From: Geodermatophilus ruber
GTDB lineage: Bacteria; Actinomycetota; Actinomycetes; Mycobacteriales; Geodermatophilaceae
Direction: 5' to 3'
DNA: 64,000 nucleotides
Assembly (NCBI RefSeq): GCF_900114385.1
Contig: NZ_FOSW01000001.1
Location: 248,001-312,000, forward strand
Position numbers and translations under genes: made by a program. Shown here one piece after another: positions 62,261-64,000 of this stretch (position 1 is its first letter; every line of letters begins with the position of its first letter). The notes under the pieces were generated by a model, which made no database searches, was not told the origin of the DNA, and saw only the letters and a list, made by a program, of their open reading frames with translations.

Positions 62261-63673
62261 GTGGCTGTACCGAGCTTCCTGGCCCGTGAGCGCATCGTCG
62301 CCCGTCCCGGCTTCAACCGGTGGCTGATCCCGCCGGCCGCGCTGGCGGTGCACCTGTGCATCGGGCAGGCCTACGCCACGAGCGTCTACAAGAACGCCCT
62401 GGTCGAGCACTTCGACACCAGCCTGACCGCGATCGGGATCATCTTCTCGATCGCGATCGTCATGCTCGGGCTCTCGGCGGCGGCCTTCGGTACCTGGGTG
62501 GACCGGAACGGGCCCCGGGCAGCGATGGTCACCTCGGCCCTCTTCTGGGTCTCCGGCTTCCTGGTCGGGGCCCTGGGCATCTACACCCGGCAGCTGTGGC
62601 TGGTGTACCTCGGCTACGGCGTGCTGGGCGGCATCGGCCTCGGCATCGGCTACATCTCGCCGGTGTCCACGCTGATCAAGTGGTTCCCGGACCGGCCCGG
62701 CCTGGCCACCGGCATGGCGATCATGGGCTTCGGCGGAGGCGCGCTGGTCGCCGCACCCTTGTCGCGGCAGCTGATGAGCTTCTACGACCCCGACTACGAC
62801 CCGAGCGTCTCCGGCTCGGTGCCGGACGGCAGCGCCGTCGGGGCGCTGTTCCTCACGCTGGCCGCCGTCTACTTCGTCTACATGATGTTCGGCGCCCTCA
62901 TCATCCGGGTGCCGGCCGACGGCTGGCGGCCCGCGGGCTGGGACCCGTCGATGGTGAAGCAGAAGGCGCTGGTCACCACCGAGAGCGTGTCGGCCCGCAA
63001 CGCCATCCGGACGCCGCAGTTCTGGCTGCTGTGGATCGTGCTGTTCTGCAACGTCACCGCGGGGATCGGCATCCTGGAGCAGGCCGCGCCGATGATCCAG
63101 GACTTCTTCCGCCGCGGGGACACCTCGCTGGTGACCGCCGCGGCCGCCGCCGGCTTCGTGGGCCTGCTGTCGCTGTTCAACATGGGCGGCCGCTTCGTGT
63201 GGTCCACCACCTCGGACTACATCGGTCGCAAGCCGATCTACATGATCTACCTCGGCCTCGGCATGCTCCTCTACGTCGGCCTGGCCACCCTCGGCACCAC
63301 CGCCACCTGGCTGTTCGTGGTCTTCGCCGCGGTGATCATCAGCTTCTACGGCGGGGGGTTCGCCACGATCCCCGCCTACCTGCGCGACCTGTTCGGCACC
63401 TACCAGGTCGGCGCCATCCACGGCCGGCTGCTCACCGCGTGGTCCGCGGCCGGTGTGGCCGGGCCGCTCATCATCAACGGCGTGCTCGACACCCGGGGCA
63501 CGCCCGGGCAGCTGGTCGCCGCCGACTACCGGCCGGCGCTGTTCATCATGGTCGGCCTGCTCGCCGTCGGGTTCGTCGCCAACCTGATGGTGCGCCCGGT
63601 GGCCGCCAAGTGGCACGAGCCGAAGCGGGACGCCGCCGCATCCCGCACCGCCGAGAGGAGCGCCGCCCGATGA
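62261..63673 (+). CDS. OFA-family MFS transporter (oxalate/formate antiporter-like)
   Basis: From GTG 62261 the protein is 470 aa with 12 predicted membrane segments. Family marks include GWLIPPAA-like start (FNRWLIPPAALAVHLCIGQA), GGIGLGIGYISPVSTLIKWF and GRFVWSTTSDYIGRKPIY. The charged loop after segment 6 is typical. Substrate may be a small organic acid. The stop overlaps the next gene by 4 nt. Confidence 0.88.
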   Translation: MAVPSFLARERIVARPGFNRWLIPPAALAVHLCIGQAYATSVYKNALVEHFDTSLTAIGIIFSIAIVMLGLSAAAFGTWVDRNGPRAAMVTSALFWVSGFLVGALGIYTRQLWLVYLGYGVLGGIGLGIGYISPVSTLIKWFPDRPGLATGMAIMGFGGGALVAAPLSRQLMSFYDPDYDPSVSGSVPDGSAVGALFLTLAAVYFVYMMFGALIIRVPADGWRPAGWDPSMVKQKALVTTESVSARNAIRTPQFWLLWIVLFCNVTAGIGILEQAAPMIQDFFRRGDTSLVTAAAAAGFVGLLSLFNMGGRFVWSTTSDYIGRKPIYMIYLGLGMLLYVGLATLGTTATWLFVVFAAVIISFYGGGFATIPAYLRDLFGTYQVGAIHGRLLTAWSAAGVAGPLIINGVLDTRGTPGQLVAADYRPALFIMVGLLAVGFVANLMVRPVAAKWHEPKRDAAASRTAERSAAR

Positions 63674-63807
63674 CCACCCCGCCGCAGCAGCAGCCCACGC
63701 ACACGCCCGTCGCCCTGATCGCGTTCGCCTGGACGCTGGTCGGCATCCCGCTGGTCTACGGGCTGTACAACACGGTGAAGGCGGCGCTGCCGCTGTTCAC
63801 CGGCTGA
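63670..63807 (+). CDS. MFS transporter small subunit-like protein (45 aa)
   Basis: ATG 63670 overlaps the carrier's stop (ATGA). It has one transmembrane helix (VALIAFAWTLVGIPLVYGLY) preceded by a polar Gln/Pro start. Short proteins of this form routinely follow OFA-type carriers in actinobacteria and probably bind them. Confidence 0.8.
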   Translation: MTTPPQQQPTHTPVALIAFAWTLVGIPLVYGLYNTVKAALPLFTG

Positions 63808-63854
63808 GTCACCGTCGTCCTACCGGACGCCACCGCGACCACGTGCCGTCCCCG

Positions 63855-64000
63855 TCAGGTGCCGCGGCGCAGGGCTGCCAGAGGCAGGTACGCAGAGAGG
63901 TCGGCGCGGTTGCCGCTGGCGGTCAGCCGGCCCTCGGCGACCGCGGTGGCCCAGTCCAGCCGGCCGCTGGCCAGCCGCAGCCAGGCGATCGCGTCGGTCT
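63855..64000 (-). CDS. C-terminal end of a sterol-carrier-like protein (5' truncated)
   Basis: The final 48 residues are visible: TDAIAWLRLASGRLDWATAV, AEGRLTASGNRADLSAYLPL, then AALRRGT and stop. This pattern fits the SCP2-like 'sterol carrier family' proteins found near purF in actinobacteria. The start lies beyond the window. Function is unproven. Confidence 0.65.
   Translation of the reverse strand, partial: TDAIAWLRLASGRLDWATAVAEGRLTASGNRADLSAYLPLAALRRGT

Overview
The window is 64 kb of very GC-rich DNA from an actinobacterium. Strongly GC-biased third codon positions, frequent GTG starts, many 4-nt stop/start overlaps, a DUF3073 gene beside purM/purF and a mycothiol-type formaldehyde dehydrogenase point to the order Geodermatophilales or a close relative. 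The genus is inference only. The window is mostly chromosome, interrupted by two integrated elements of about 9.6 kb each.

Layout. (1) 1-583: chromosomal edge with the end of an unknown gene. (2) 584-10237: element 1, integrated in a tRNA-Lys(UUU) gene and bounded by a 47-bp perfect direct repeat. It carries a tyrosine integrase, excisionase-like and Xre-like regulators, a replication module (AAA ATPase plus a DnaB-N-like protein), a terminase-small-subunit-like protein, and a distal cargo block: a Ser/Thr kinase coupled to an unknown 389-aa protein, a winged-helix/nuclease-like protein and small unknowns. (3) 10402-14623: two divergent operons of MEDS-domain proteins, each a STAS protein followed by a HATPase protein, resembling anti-sigma partner-switching regulators. 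(4) 14.8-29.4 kb: envelope and housekeeping genes (Rieske protein, GtrA, metallophosphoesterase, lipoproteins, tRNA-Glu/Asp/Phe, glycosyltransferase, class A PBP, GMC oxidoreductase/AMP-ligase/MBL operon, M23 peptidase). (5) 29.7-45.8 kb: a cyclitol/sugar catabolic region. It has a GntR regulator, iol genes (aldolase-like protein, iolE, iolG, iolA), a convergent P450/PDR-reductase/dehydrogenase/isomerase operon, a LacI regulator, and a sugar/inositol ABC transporter with another dehydrogenase. Several genes here (iolC, iolD, two isomerases) survive only as small internally deleted remnants. (6) 46275-47381: a Leu/Val/Phe-type dehydrogenase gene interrupted at codon ~297 by element 2 (about 47168-56772). 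That element supplies a diverged replacement 3' end, and the native 3' end is stranded at 56773-56949. Element 2 encodes a large serine integrase, a chain of tightly overlapping small genes leading to a winged-helix replication-initiator-like protein with embedded repeats, a solitary HK97-fold major capsid protein, an SGNH hydrolase and small phage-type proteins, but no portal, terminase or protease. (7) 57.3-64 kb: DUF3073, purM, purF, a mycothiol-dependent formaldehyde dehydrogenase with an MBL hydrolase, an OFA-family MFS carrier with its small partner, and the end of a sterol-carrier-like gene.

How it fits together. The catabolic region reads as uptake by the ABC transporter, then oxidation and dehydration by IolG/IolE, ending at methylmalonate-semialdehyde dehydrogenase. 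The P450/PDR pair in the adjoining operon could remove O-methyl groups from methylated cyclitols or sugars. The resulting formaldehyde could be handled by the mycothiol pathway at 60-62 kb. This link is inference. The two mobile elements are unrelated in recombinase type, but both preserve the host gene they enter.
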